Below, one piece after another: positions 7,175 through 13,867 of a DNA stretch of 15,871 nucleotides. The stretch's first letter is position 1. Every line of letters begins with the position of its first letter. The position numbers and the translations under genes are program-made. A model generated the notes under the pieces. That model saw only the letters and a program-made list of their open reading frames with translations. It had not been told where the DNA came from and did not search any database. The stretch comes from Geobacillus icigianus (GTDB taxonomy: Bacteria; Bacillota; Bacilli; Bacillales; Anoxybacillaceae), in assembly GCF_000750005.1 (NCBI RefSeq), contig NZ_JPYA01000097.1:1-15871 (forward strand). The letters run 5' to 3'.

Positions 7175-7543
7175 ATGAACAAATCCAAAGGCTGGATCGA
7201 ATCCGAAATCAGCAAAGCGTTGACGAAATGGGAAAAAGACTTTCTTGGCCGCGGCTCGGTGTCGGTCAAAACCGATATTTTGCGCGACATGATCATCGTG
7301 TCCTTGCACGGCATTTTGACGCCGGCGGAGTATGCGCTGTGCGAGACGAAAGAAGGGATGCTGGCGGTGAAACGGTCGAGAACGAGTTTGGTCGAATCGG
7401 GAGTCGATGAGTTGAAAGAGATGATTTTCGAGATCACCGGCGAGCAGGTGAAAAGCTTCCACACCGATTTGAGTACGCGAACAGGCGAGCGCATCATTGT
7501 TTTTAAGCTGTTTCACGATTTGGAAAAGCAGCTGACAAAGTAA
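7175..7543 (+). CDS. DUF2294 family protein (YbcI-like)
   Basis: The small soluble protein has 122 residues. It opens with a helix (SKGWIESEISKALTKWEKDFLGRG), followed by VSVKTDILRDMIIVSLHGILTPAEYAL and a C-terminal alpha-beta part ending in FKLFHDLEKQLTK. This is the layout of DUF2294. The start is fixed by GAGGGGG at 7161-7167, 7 nt before ATG. The biochemical role of the family is unknown. My recollection is that Bacillus subtilis ybcI, in the ybcC operon, belongs to the same family, so its place just before dabB-dabA may be functional. It is not in the same transcript, however, because a strong promoter lies between. There is no clear terminator after it, so read-through into the dab leader is possible. 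Confidence 0.8.
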   Translation: MNKSKGWIESEISKALTKWEKDFLGRGSVSVKTDILRDMIIVSLHGILTPAEYALCETKEGMLAVKRSRTSLVESGVDELKEMIFEITGEQVKSFHTDLSTRTGERIIVFKLFHDLEKQLTK

Positions 7544-7551
7544 CGTTTTTC

Positions 7552-7580
7552 ATGACACGTCCATCAAGATGTTGTATAAT
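7552..7580 (+). promoter_or_regulatory. Sigma-A promoter of the dabB-dabA operon
   Basis: ATGACA (7552-7557), a 17-bp spacer and a perfect TATAAT (7575-7580) make a strong vegetative promoter. It begins 9 nt after the DUF2294 stop. Transcription would start near 7587, leaving about 290 nt of untranslated leader before dabB. Confidence 0.8.
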
Positions 7581-7628
7581 AAAAACAACTTTTGTATAGT
7601 AAGGATAAAAGAAAATCGAGAGGACGAT

Positions 7629-7831
7629 GCTGTCGGCAGCCCTTCAAAAAACCTAGGTCGGCTTAGGTTCGTTGAAGGGAAACCGACCGTCGCCCATTGC
7701 GAGAGAGCGCGCGGGAGATCTTCAAACAATCGCATCGAAGATTGGTTGAAGGTAAACCGGCTATGAGCAATCGCTCGGCAATGAAACGGCCTTGTGGGGC
7801 CGCCTTGCCGGATTGACATAGCCGGTTTTTT
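7629..7831 (+). ncRNA. Structured leader RNA of dabB-dabA, candidate riboswitch with two tandem domains
   Basis: The leader carries no credible ORF but dense structure. Domain 1: CCCTTCAA (7640-7647) pairs with TTGAAGGG (7672-7679), an inner stem AACCTA (7650-7655) pairs with TAGGTT (7664-7669), and the loop GGTCGG (7656-7661) is perfectly complementary to CCGACC (7683-7688) just after the stem, a 6-bp pseudoknot. Domain 2: CTTCAA (7720-7725) pairs with TTGAAG (7746-7751), with inner stem CAATC/GATTG. In both, the 3' arm reads GTTGAAGG, one base, then AAACCG, so they look like two copies of one element. In domain 2 the AAACCG runs directly into the 5' arm of the terminator at 7754, so folding of domain 2 and termination could compete. 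A small GCTG-TCGG-CAGC hairpin precedes. I do not recognise the class; the ligand is unknown. Confidence 0.6.
7754..7831 (+). terminator. Intrinsic terminator inside the dab leader (attenuator)
   Basis: A 12-bp outer stem, 7754-7765 with 7817-7828, is extended by CAATC/GATTG (7768-7772 with 7811-7815), CGGCAA/TTGCCG (7776-7781 with 7805-7810) and CGGCC/GGCCG. It ends in six T (7826-7831). It lies 49 nt before the dabB start, inside the transcript of the dab promoter, so it would stop the operon unless bypassed. Antitermination could come from GATTG (7740-7744) pairing with CAATC (7768-7772). Confidence 0.8.
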
Positions 7832-7879
7832 CTTTTCTTCCGCACCAAGGGCTCATCAAACAGAGGGGAGGAGACGGAA

Positions 7880-9382
7880 ATGGGAATGGAATGGATCACT
7901 TGGGGATGGTTTGTATCGGTGGCCGTTGTCCTCATCAGTGCGCTGATCTGGCTGTTTCCGCGTGTGCCGGAGCGATACGTGCATGTTCATGCTTGGCTGT
8001 TGCTTCTGCCGGGGGCTGTCGCGCTGATCGGGTGGATCGGCGCTGGGACGGTGGATATGGGCCGCTTTCGGTTTGATGCCGTCAGTTGGCTGTTCGGCGT
8101 GTATGTTTCTTTGTTGAGTTGGGCGATCCAACGGTTTTCGATTCGCTATTTGCATGGAGATCGCCGCTATCGGTGGTACTTCATGCTTTTGACGTGGACG
8201 ACGGTGGCCGCTTCGCTCACGTGGGCCGCTCATGACTTGCGGTGGATCGCCGCGTGCTGGGGGTTGCCGCTCGTGGGGCTTGTGGCGTTGACAGCGTTGA
8301 AAAAAGAATGGAGTCCGGTTCCGTTCGTCGTTCGGCAAATGGGGCTGATGTTTGGCGCGAGTTGGCTCGCTTTGATCATTGTGGCTGTCTGGCTTGGGGT
8401 CGACAGCGGGGAATGGACGTTGACCGCTGCGTTATCCGCCGAGCGGATCGCCCACTTGGAAGCTTGGGAACGGGCGGTATTTAACGGGTTGCTGTTGGCG
8501 GCGGCCATCATTCCGGCCGGCCAATGGCCGTTTCACCGCTGGCTAATGGAATCGGTCGTGACACCGACGCCTGTGTCAGCTGTCATGCACGCCGGATTGG
8601 TGAATGCAGGTGGTTTGTTGCTCGGGCGCTTTGCCCCGCTCTTTACCGACACGTGGGCGCATGTTTTGCTCTTTTTGCTTGCCTTTGTCTCGATTTTGAT
8701 CGGCACAGGCATCAGCTTTGTTCATGTCGACTACAAGCGGCAATTGGTCGGTTCGACGATGGCGCAAATGGGGATGATGCTTGTGCAATGCGCTCTTGGC
8801 GCTTACGGGGCGGCGGTGGTGCACTTAGTGCTGCACGGATTGTTCAAAGCTACGCTCTTTTTGCAGTCCGGTTCGGTCGTGCCGCGAGTGGGCCGGGCGG
8901 GAGAACGGGTCACGGCCGGTTCGTGGCGGGGAGGAATGGTTGTCGGGCTGATGCTCGGTGCGGTCTTTTGGCAAGCGGCTCCGCATGAGCCGGCCCGGTT
9001 GTTGAGTTCGGTGCTGCTGGCGGCGTCGGCGGCAGTGGCTTGGGGGAGGCTGGCAGATTTTCGCGAAGGGCGGTGGCTCGGTTTAACGGCGGTTGTCGGG
9101 CTGGCGTTATTGTCCGAAACGGTGCGCGCTCAATTGTTGCGATTGGTCGATCCGCGAATGTCATCCGCCTTTTTGCCGCCTTCTTCGTTTGAATGGGGCG
9201 TTTGCCTTTTGTTTGCCTTGGCTGCCTTGGCAGCGGTTTGGACGGCGAAGCACCGCCACTCTCCGCTTGCCGTTCGTTTGTATATGCGGCTCGTGCATTG
9301 GGGGGAACCGCGCCCAGCGGCGACTGAAGCCCACCCGCGTTATCTCGCATCCTATTTAGAGGAGGGGATGGCCCATGAGTAA
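7880..9382 (+). CDS. dabB: DabB: NuoL/MrpA-like membrane subunit of the DAB inorganic-carbon transporter
   Basis: The 500-residue polytopic protein has about 13 membrane helices and the proton-transporting antiporter-like fold. Family motifs include AGQWPFHRWLMES followed by TPTPVSAVMHAGLVNAGG around 213-240. KRQLVGSTMAQMGMM and HLVLHGLFKATLF follow in the next helices, with the Lys and His residues used for proton relay. DabB is shorter than respiratory NuoL and lacks its long lateral helix. It is thought to couple cation flow to the vectorial CO2 hydration done by DabA. The start has GGGAGGAG 6 nt upstream. The last 8 nt overlap dabA, the usual gene order and coupling. Databases often call it NADH dehydrogenase subunit 5, which is misleading because no other complex I gene is present. 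Confidence 0.92.
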   Translation: MGMEWITWGWFVSVAVVLISALIWLFPRVPERYVHVHAWLLLLPGAVALIGWIGAGTVDMGRFRFDAVSWLFGVYVSLLSWAIQRFSIRYLHGDRRYRWYFMLLTWTTVAASLTWAAHDLRWIAACWGLPLVGLVALTALKKEWSPVPFVVRQMGLMFGASWLALIIVAVWLGVDSGEWTLTAALSAERIAHLEAWERAVFNGLLLAAAIIPAGQWPFHRWLMESVVTPTPVSAVMHAGLVNAGGLLLGRFAPLFTDTWAHVLLFLLAFVSILIGTGISFVHVDYKRQLVGSTMAQMGMMLVQCALGAYGAAVVHLVLHGLFKATLFLQSGSVVPRVGRAGERVTAGSWRGGMVVGLMLGAVFWQAAPHEPARLLSSVLLAASAAVAWGRLADFREGRWLGLTAVVGLALLSETVRAQLLRLVDPRMSSAFLPPSSFEWGVCLLFALAALAAVWTAKHRHSPLAVRLYMRLVHWGEPRPAATEAHPRYLASYLEEGMAHE

Positions 9383-11966
9383 AACCGTTGTTTCCGCCGG
9401 GCGGACATCGGCTGAACGGAAAAAAGACGTCCGTCCGCTCACTTCCCTCATCAGTGAGGCGGCCAAGGTCATTGCCCCGCTTTGGCCGATTTCGGCGTTT
9501 ATCGCCCGCCATCCATGGATGGGGCTGGAGGAGGAGCCGTTTGTCCATGTCGCGGATCGGCTGCAGGAAATGCACGGCATTGACCTGTATCCGCCGATGG
9601 CTGTTTTCCATGCCGCTCTGGCCAAAGGCGACATTGATCTTGCGTTTGTCGAGCGGCGGCTACAGCGGTGGCTCGACGCCACCGCGCTTCCGGCTCCTCG
9701 CCACGAAGCGGAGCGGTTATGCCGCGCCCTTCTTTGGAACGATGCGCTGCCGGACGGAGCGCTTCCGGATGTGGAGCTGGAGTCGTTGGTGCCGCGCCGC
9801 CGTTGTGTTTTTCCCGTGTCTGCGCGCCTTCAGTTGACCCAACGGCTTGACCAGCAAACGGCCAAATGGTGCAAGCTGTTTTATGACCGCGGTGAGGCGG
9901 TGTGGGCGTTGCCGCATCGCGAGCAAGGCTTTTATGCGGCTTGGCGGCGCTTGGCGCCCGAAGACCCCTCGCTGTCGAAGGACGAGAGAAAGCGGATTTG
10001 CGAGTGGCCGGAGCGCGCTGAAGAAGCGTTGCAGCAGGCGCTGAACAAGCTTGGCGTGCGGACGGAAGACGTGCAAGCGTATTTGGAAGCCCATTTGTTG
10101 GCGCTGCCGGGATGGGCGGGCATGGTCTTGTGGCAATCGCGCCGCAGTGGGGACGAAATCGGTGGGCTGCTTGATTATTTGGCTGTCCGTTTGTCGATTG
10201 AATGGGTGTTCGCTGCTTTGCATGTGCCCCTTGAGGAGGAAGAAAAGAAAGAAGACCGCGCGGCGGCGTTCCTCTTGGCGGCTTGGATTCAGTGGGGCGG
10301 GATGACGCTTGACGAATGGCAGCGTTTGTCGCTTTCAGACCGCCAAGCCCGCTTGATGTTCGTTGACCGGTTTTGGCGGATTGACCGCCGTCATCTCTGG
10401 CTCGGGGCATGGGAGGATACGTATGAAGCGAAGTTGAAAGAGGCGATTTGTCCCGTTCGTCCGGACGACGCGAGCCAAGAGCAGGCGGCCGCGCAGCTAC
10501 TGTTTTGCATCGATGTCCGCTCCGAGCCGTTCCGCCGTCAGATCGAAGCGGCAGGGCCGTTTGAAACGTATGGTTGCGCTGGCTTTTTTGGCTTGCCGAT
10601 TCAAACGCGCGTTTTGGACGGTCATGATGCCCATCCATCTTGTCCGGCGATTGTGGCGCCGCAGCATGAAATCAAGGAAACCGCTGCTCCCGAAGTTGCC
10701 GAGCCGTATCGTCGCCGGCGCGATCTCGTCCGTTTTGTTGGCCGCACGTTCAAAAAAGTGAAGCAGCACTTGCTGGCCAGTTTGCTTCTTCCGGAAATGA
10801 GCGGGCCTTGGCTCGGCTTGCATACGCTTGCTCGCAGCGCGGCGCCGGCTTGGGCGGGAAGCGCCGTGCATGAAGCGTCCGCCGCGGCGGAGCAAAAACC
10901 GAAGACGACGCTGTCGCTGGATTGCCAAGGGCATGACGAAACGACCGGATTGCCGATCGGGTTGACAAAAGAAGAGCAAGCGCAGTACGTAAAACAACTC
11001 CTCGTCAATATTGGGTTGACGTCCTCGTTTGCTCCGCTTGTCGTCGTCTGCGGTCATGAGAGCGAAACGGCCAACAATCCGTACGCTTCTGCGCTAGATT
11101 GCGGAGCGTGCGGCGGCGCCGCTGGGGCGTTCAACGCCCGTGTGTTTGCGGCGCTGGCCAATTTGCCGCACGTGCGCGCGCAGTTGGAAAAAGAAGGGGT
11201 TGTCATCCCGGATGAGACGGTATTTATTGCGGCCGAACATATTACGACCGTTGATGAATTGCAGTGGGTGGAAGTGCCGCCGTTATCGGGGGCAGCCGCG
11301 CAGGCGTTTGAACGATTGCAGCAGGCGTTACGTGAAGCCGGTCGCCGAGCGAACGAAGAACGGATGGCAAAGCTCTCGCATGTCGGCCGCCTGCCGCGCG
11401 ATCCGGTTGCTGAAGCGCGGCGGCGCGCGGTGGACTGGAGCGAAATCCGCCCGGAATGGGGGTTGGCGGGCAACGCCGCTTTCTTGATTGGCCGCCGGGC
11501 GTTGACGAAGGGAGCTCATTTGGACGGAAGAGTGTTTTTGCACAGTTACGATTGGCGCGAGGATCCAAGCGGTGAGGCGCTCGCCGGCATCATTGCCGGA
11601 CCGGCGACGGTCGGGCAGTGGATCAACTTGCAATATTACGCCTCCACCGTTGCGCCGCATTATTACGGAAGCGGCGACAAAACGACGCAGACGGTGACCG
11701 GCGGCATCGGGGTGATGCAAGGAAACGGCAGCGACTTGCTCGCTGGCTTGCCATGGCAGTCGGTGGCCGTTTCTGACGGCGAGTGGTTCCACGCGCCGCT
11801 AAGGCTGCTTGTCATCATTGAAGCGCCGTCCTCGTCTATCGAGCGCCTGCTCGATACAGACGAAGCGTTTCGCCGCAAAGTGCAAAACGGTTGGCTTCGG
11901 CTTGCCTCGATCGATCCTGACAGCGGGGAGTGGCTGAACTGGGAAGCAGCCCGTCCCTGCATTTGA
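9375..11966 (+). CDS. dabA: DabA: zinc-dependent beta-carbonic-anhydrase-like subunit (UPF0753/DUF2309)
   Basis: The 863-residue soluble or peripheral protein is the size expected for the YbcC/DabA family. The four zinc and active-site residues known from Halothiobacillus DabA have clear counterparts. FCIDVRSEPFRRQIE supplies Cys378 and Asp380. CGHESETANNPYASALDCGACGG supplies His561 and Cys576, with the same 15-residue spacing. With DabB it is proposed to hydrate CO2 to bicarbonate in one direction using the ion gradient, accumulating carbon for carboxylases. ATG 9375 lies inside the end of dabB, with GAGGAGGGG about 9 nt upstream, so translation is probably coupled. No carbonic anhydrase gene follows. 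All key residues are present and the protein should be active; transport itself is inferred from the family. Confidence 0.93.
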   Translation: MSKTVVSAGRTSAERKKDVRPLTSLISEAAKVIAPLWPISAFIARHPWMGLEEEPFVHVADRLQEMHGIDLYPPMAVFHAALAKGDIDLAFVERRLQRWLDATALPAPRHEAERLCRALLWNDALPDGALPDVELESLVPRRRCVFPVSARLQLTQRLDQQTAKWCKLFYDRGEAVWALPHREQGFYAAWRRLAPEDPSLSKDERKRICEWPERAEEALQQALNKLGVRTEDVQAYLEAHLLALPGWAGMVLWQSRRSGDEIGGLLDYLAVRLSIEWVFAALHVPLEEEEKKEDRAAAFLLAAWIQWGGMTLDEWQRLSLSDRQARLMFVDRFWRIDRRHLWLGAWEDTYEAKLKEAICPVRPDDASQEQAAAQLLFCIDVRSEPFRRQIEAAGPFETYGCAGFFGLPIQTRVLDGHDAHPSCPAIVAPQHEIKETAAPEVAEPYRRRRDLVRFVGRTFKKVKQHLLASLLLPEMSGPWLGLHTLARSAAPAWAGSAVHEASAAAEQKPKTTLSLDCQGHDETTGLPIGLTKEEQAQYVKQLLVNIGLTSSFAPLVVVCGHESETANNPYASALDCGACGGAAGAFNARVFAALANLPHVRAQLEKEGVVIPDETVFIAAEHITTVDELQWVEVPPLSGAAAQAFERLQQALREAGRRANEERMAKLSHVGRLPRDPVAEARRRAVDWSEIRPEWGLAGNAAFLIGRRALTKGAHLDGRVFLHSYDWREDPSGEALAGIIAGPATVGQWINLQYYASTVAPHYYGSGDKTTQTVTGGIGVMQGNGSDLLAGLPWQSVAVSDGEWFHAPLRLLVIIEAPSSSIERLLDTDEAFRRKVQNGWLRLASIDPDSGEWLNWEAARPCI

Positions 11967-12086
11967 ACGGGATCGTTGAGCAGTCATCATCGGCCGCTTG
12001 GGGATGACCCAAAAGGCGATCTCCCCTCAAGAAAGACACACCATCTAGTGTGGAGAGGCGGTTAGTGTCTATATATAGCGATGAGA

Positions 12087-12128
12087 GAGGGTGTCCCGCT
12101 CCGTTTGGGACACCCTCAGCCGTTTTTT
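12087..12128 (+). terminator. Terminator of the dab operon
   Basis: GAGGGTGTCCC (12087-12097) pairs perfectly with GGGACACCCTC (12107-12117) across a 9-nt loop, followed by a T-run at 12123-12128. It lies about 120 nt after the dabA stop. The stretch between (11967-12086) shows a small CACAC/GTGTG hairpin and no gene. Confidence 0.8.
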
Positions 12129-12216
12129 CGCTTGCTGCCAAACGTCACTAATTGCCGGCTCGTATCCAGAACTGGGCGGTGATCCCTCAGCCGTTTTTTT
12201 CGCTTGCTGCCAAACG
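12113..12216. repeat. Direct repeat copying the terminator tail
   Basis: The 32 nt at 12113-12144 (from CCCTCAGCCG through the T-run to GCTGCCAAACG) recur at 12184-12216 with only one extra T. The two copies are 71 nt apart start to start. The second copy lacks the stem of the dab terminator. The near-identity suggests a recent tandem duplication. It lies in the 320-nt gene-free stretch between dabA and the DUF3870 gene. Confidence 0.75.
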
Positions 12217-12286
12217 CAGCAGGGAAAAGCGAAGCGGGTGGCGAACATGGATCATGACGGATGTCAGCGCGAAAGGAGGAAAACTC

Positions 12287-12595
12287 GTGAAAACGCAATT
12301 TATCGCTGGCCATGCGCGGCTGCCGGCCGGAATGGCGGCCAAAAGCTTGTATGATACGCTGACGATTACGGCGGAAATTGATAAAAAGTATGGGGTGATC
12401 GTCGAAGCATCGTGCACGCTCGCCACCGAACATGGACGTGATTATATCGCGCGGATGCTGCGCGGCCATTCGCTTCGTGAGGGCATTGATGAGCTGTTGG
12501 CCGAGCTCGATGAGGGATATTTGGGCAAGGCGCATTCCGCTCTTTGCGCGGCGTTGAAAGACTTGTATAAACAATATTGCAAAATGGACGAGTAA
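12287..12595 (+). CDS. DUF3870 family protein, function unknown
   Basis: The 102-residue soluble protein begins with KTQFIAGHARLPAGMAAKSLYDTLTITAEID, then YGVIVEASCTLATEHGRDYIARMLRG. It ends in a helical tail with several Cys and Tyr (SALCAALKDLYKQYCKMDE). I place it in DUF3870 by this pattern. GTG 12287 is preferred because AAAGGAGG at 12272-12279 is 7 nt upstream; ATG 12254 in frame has no ribosome site. It converges on the acyl-CoA dehydrogenase operon and has its own terminator. I have a general memory of DUF3870 genes lying near CoA-ester metabolism in Firmicutes, which would fit, but no catalytic motif is visible. Confidence 0.75.
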   Translation: MKTQFIAGHARLPAGMAAKSLYDTLTITAEIDKKYGVIVEASCTLATEHGRDYIARMLRGHSLREGIDELLAELDEGYLGKAHSALCAALKDLYKQYCKMDE

Positions 12596-12604
12596 AATCA
12601 GGAA

Positions 12605-12646
12605 GCGGCTGTTCCCCGTCCGCCGATGGAGAACAGCCGCGTTTTT
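12605..12646 (+). terminator. Terminator of the DUF3870 gene
   Basis: GCGGCTGTTC (12605-12614) pairs perfectly with GAACAGCCGC (12631-12640), followed by GTTTTT to 12646. It is just after the stop and before the end of the convergent dehydrogenase gene. The minus-strand side lacks a good U-run. Confidence 0.85.
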
Positions 12647-12667
12647 GGGCGCGCGGGCACCGTCCGT

Positions 12668-13867
12668 TCAGCTCTCAGCGGGCCGCCATGCCGGCAACGT
12701 TTTGCGCAGCGGTTTGTCTTGGCGGTAGCCAAGCACGTATTCCGCCTGCATGATCGTATGGATTTCCCGCGTTCCTTCGTAAATGACCGGCGCTTTCGAG
12801 TTGCGCAAGTAGCGCTCGACCGGGTATTCGTTCGAATAGCCGTAGGCGCCGTGGATTTGCACGGCGTCATCGGCCGCTTGATTGGCATAGTCGCAGGCGA
12901 CCCATTTGGCGAGCGAGGTTTCTCGCGTGCAGCGCCGGCCTTCGTTTTTGAGAAAGCCGACTTTGTAAACGAGCAGGCGGCTGATTTGCAACCCGGCTTC
13001 CATGCGGGCGATCATTTGTTGAACGAGCTGATGGCGGCCGATTTCTTTGCCGAATGTTTTTCGCTCATGGCAGTATTTCACGCTCGCCTCAAGACATGCC
13101 ATAATAAGGCCAACCGCGCCGGCGGCAACGGTGAAGCGGCCGTTGTCAAGCGCAGACATGGCGATTTTGAATCCTTCGCCTTCCTCACCGAGCAAGTTTT
13201 CTTTCGGGACGCGGACGTTGTCAAAAAACAGTTCGCCCGTGTTGCCGGAACGGATGCCGAGCTTCCCTTTGATCGGCTGCGAGGAAAAGCCCGGCATCGT
13301 CCGCTCGACAATGAAGGCGGAAATGCCGTGATGTTTTTTGGTTTTGTCGGTGTAAGCAAACACGAGGAAATGATCTGCGATATCGGCGAGAGAAATCCAC
13401 GTTTTTTGTCCGTTTAAAATGTAATCATCGCCGTCGCGAACGGCCGTCGTTTGGATGGAGGCGACGTCCGATCCAGCGTTCGGTTCGGTGAGTCCGAAGG
13501 CGCCAATTTTTTCCCCGCGCGCTTGCGGGATGAGGTATTTTCGCTTTTGTTCTTCCGTGCCCCACTGCAGCAAAGTTAAGCTGTTCAGCCCCGTGTGGAC
13601 GGAGACAGCGGTGCGGAAGGCGGTGTCGCCGCGTTCGAGTTCTTCGCAGACGATAGCGAGCGAGTTGTAATCCATGCCCATGCCGCCGTACTCTTCCGGA
13701 ATGCAGACGCCCATTAAGTTCAGTTCGGCGAGCCGTTTGAAGATGGCGCGGTCAAATTCGCCGCGTTCATCCCATTCCTTGATATGCGGCATAATCTCGC
13801 GGTCGACGAATTTGCGCACCGTTTGCCGAAGCATGTCTTGTTCAGGTGTAAAATCAAAGTTCATCAT
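12668..13867 (-). CDS. Acyl-CoA dehydrogenase (FAD flavoenzyme)
   Basis: The 399-residue product has the complete fold of the family, which makes the alpha,beta double bond in acyl-CoA and passes electrons to ETF. The N-terminal helical domain has NFDFTPEQDMLRQTVRKF. The FAD and substrate signature is FGLTEPNAGSDVAS, followed by NGQKTWISLADIADHFLVFA. The C-terminal domain has ERKTFGKEIGRHQLVQQMIARM and QIHGAYGYSNEYPVERYLR. VIYEGTREIHTIM places the likely catalytic base at Glu364, as in short-chain and glutaryl-type members. The start is ATG 13867 (ATGATG), with AAAGGGGAT upstream. Its first 14 nt overlap the end of the CoA-transferase gene, so the two are co-translated. Chain-length preference cannot be read from the sequence. 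Confidence 0.95.
   Translation of the reverse strand: MMNFDFTPEQDMLRQTVRKFVDREIMPHIKEWDERGEFDRAIFKRLAELNLMGVCIPEEYGGMGMDYNSLAIVCEELERGDTAFRTAVSVHTGLNSLTLLQWGTEEQKRKYLIPQARGEKIGAFGLTEPNAGSDVASIQTTAVRDGDDYILNGQKTWISLADIADHFLVFAYTDKTKKHHGISAFIVERTMPGFSSQPIKGKLGIRSGNTGELFFDNVRVPKENLLGEEGEGFKIAMSALDNGRFTVAAGAVGLIMACLEASVKYCHERKTFGKEIGRHQLVQQMIARMEAGLQISRLLVYKVGFLKNEGRRCTRETSLAKWVACDYANQAADDAVQIHGAYGYSNEYPVERYLRNSKAPVIYEGTREIHTIMQAEYVLGYRQDKPLRKTLPAWRPAES

Noticed and set aside
6515..7516. 333-residue minus-strand ORF across the ATPase end, the intergenic stretch and the DUF2294 gene
   Set aside because: It is antisense to two supported genes and has no ribosome site or recognisable motif.
9499..10638. 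379-residue minus-strand ORF inside dabA
   Set aside because: Pro/Arg/Ala-rich shadow of a GC-rich gene with no ribosome site; dabA has all its active-site residues in the other strand.
12626..13417. 263-residue plus-strand ORF
   Set aside because: Antisense of the acyl-CoA dehydrogenase gene, whose motifs are complete on the minus strand.
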